DNA of 64,000 bases, from NCBI GenBank assembly GCA_016715965.1, contig JADJXG010000001.1, forward strand, positions 124,001-188,000, read 5' to 3'. The stretch's first letter is position 1. Every line of letters begins with the position of its first letter. This DNA comes from Saprospiraceae bacterium (GTDB lineage Bacteria > Bacteroidota > Bacteroidia > Chitinophagales > Saprospiraceae). The notes under the pieces are model-generated. The model did not search any database and was not told the DNA's origin. It saw only the letters and a list, made by a program, of their open reading frames with translations. Both the position numbers and the translations under genes were made by a program. Of the stretch, positions 63,141-64,000 are shown one piece after another.

Positions 63141-64000
63141 CTACGCTTTAATGGTTAAAAGCACATTTCCTACTTTTTGGCCTGTCTCTACATAGCGGTA
63201 GGCCTCAACGATTCGTTCCATAGGGTATTTCCGGTCAATAACAGGTTTTAATTTCCCTGCCATCGCCAATTCTCTAAAATAAAGAACGTCCTTCTGAGTA
63301 ATCGTAGGAAGCGGAAACAGTACTTTCTTAGCTCCCAACCAGGGTGTAATCAAAGCCAGAAAAGGATTCTGAGACATCTTACCCAGTTCGGTGGACATAT
63401 AAATTCCCTTGTCCTTTAATATTGCTTTGCATTTTCCAAAGGAACTTTTGCCTACAGCATCAAAAACAACATCAAACAAAATATCCAGTTTTGTAAAATC
63501 TTCTTTGGTGTAATCAATGACTTTCTCTGCTCCAAGTGAGCTAACAAGATTTATGTCTTTGGAATGACAAACTGCCGTCACTTCCACTCCCATGCTTTTA
63601 AGCAATTGGATGGCCGCAGAGCCAATCGCACCAGTACCTCCGTTTATCAACACTCTCTGACCTTTCTGAATGCCAGCAGCCTTTATATTGCTATAAGCGT
63701 AATGTACTCCTTCCGTCAATGGAGCTGCCTCTTCAAAAGTCCAGCCTTCAGGAATCAAAGCAATGGGTCCGTTCTCTTTTGCAGTCAGATATTCAGCATG
63801 TCCACCAAAGTTGACTTCATTAAAACCAAATACCCGATCTCCTTTTTTATAACGTCCAACGTTTTTTCCCATTCCAACTACTTCGCCGGCAAATTCGCAT
63901 CCGAGAACTTTGTTTTTTGGGACAATAAGTCCGCTAAAAAAACGCACAATAAAATATTCTGCAGACCTAAATCCGCAATCGGTCCTGTTGACGGTTGAAG
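63141..64000 (-). CDS. MDR-family NAD(P)H-dependent oxidoreductase, N-terminus cut by window edge
   Basis: The frame runs off the right edge without a start. An ATG at 63947 is internal, because the upstream codons read NRTDCGFRSAEYFIVRFFSG, a normal part of this family. The visible 286 residues contain the GroES-like part (LGCEFAGEVVGMGKNVG, GDRVFGF) and the Rossmann fold with the nucleotide motif INGGTGAIGSAAIQLL. They end with KVGNVLLTIKA. The family (zeta-crystallin/quinone oxidoreductase-like, zinc-free MDR) reduces quinones or enones with NAD(P)H; the substrate here is unknown. The start lies outside the window. Confidence 0.9.
   Translation of the reverse strand, partial: STVNRTDCGFRSAEYFIVRFFSGLIVPKNKVLGCEFAGEVVGMGKNVGRYKKGDRVFGFNEVNFGGHAEYLTAKENGPIALIPEGWTFEEAAPLTEGVHYAYSNIKAAGIQKGQRVLINGGTGAIGSAAIQLLKSMGVEVTAVCHSKDINLVSSLGAEKVIDYTKEDFTKLDILFDVVFDAVGKSSFGKCKAILKDKGIYMSTELGKMSQNPFLALITPWLGAKKVLFPLPTITQKDVLYFRELAMAGKLKPVIDRKYPMERIVEAYRYVETGQKVGNVLLTIKA

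Overview
The window looks like a chromosomal segment of a Bacteroidota bacterium, most likely a Saprospiraceae-type lineage. The evidence is: several secreted proteins with type IX secretion (T9SS) C-terminal sorting domains, a TonB-dependent receptor with a carboxypeptidase-like plug extension, the DUF3822-RsmD gene pair, an S16 protein with a long acidic tail, propeller-type histidine kinases, and repeated TAnnTTTG promoter -7 boxes just upstream of genes. Base composition is AT-rich and even. I see no rRNA, tRNA, CRISPR array, prophage or recognisable transposase gene.

Layout. 1-6268 (minus): a signalling operon made of a giant kinase-like/AAA/TPR/GAF/histidine kinase followed by two receiver proteins, the second cut by the window edge. 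6308-8106 (minus): two membrane proteins behind a promoter whose -7 box lies inside a perfect palindrome. 8299-12304 (minus): dnaE and a small NTF2-like lipoprotein. 12566-20214 (minus): the most distinctive locus. An exosortase sits in a tight operon with two lipoproteins, a four-helix membrane protein and a T9SS-tagged subtilisin, and next to a secreted protein ending in an IPTLxxWG-like C-terminal anchor. 20215-21741 is a 1.5-kb stretch with no convincing gene. 21742-32626: ferredoxin, folP, tamB, mutS2, tsaD (opposite strand), a DUF3822 protein and rsmD. 32638-37213 (minus): a PIG-L deacetylase, a 30-residue membrane peptide and a sodium:solute symporter. 37313-42438: aromatic amino-acid genes (DAHP synthase/chorismate mutase, shikimate kinase), thioredoxin reductase, a DUF1573 lipoprotein, yajC, a TonB-C protein and a T9SS esterase. 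43430-51423: a LytS-like propeller kinase, a DUF1028 protein, rpe and a TonB receptor. 51479-58010: a truncated T9SS protein, rpsP, unknown proteins, a manganese/zinc-type ABC permease fused to a DtxR-like regulator, and cvpA. 58266-64000: a YCF48-like lipoprotein, a pirin with a twin-arginine signal, a Trp/His-rich protein, a membrane protein and an edge-cut zinc-free-type alcohol dehydrogenase/quinone reductase.

Two near-identical non-coding elements (42579-43400 and 59238-60125) have about 17-bp terminal inverted repeats and are flanked by different 10-11-bp direct repeats, as expected of non-autonomous transposable elements with target-site duplications. Both sit between the 3' ends of convergent genes.

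Functional themes: two different C-terminal protein-sorting systems (T9SS and exosortase) meet at 12.5-20.2 kb, and housekeeping genes are interleaved with envelope, secretion and signalling genes. All family assignments come from reading motifs by eye; no database search was run.
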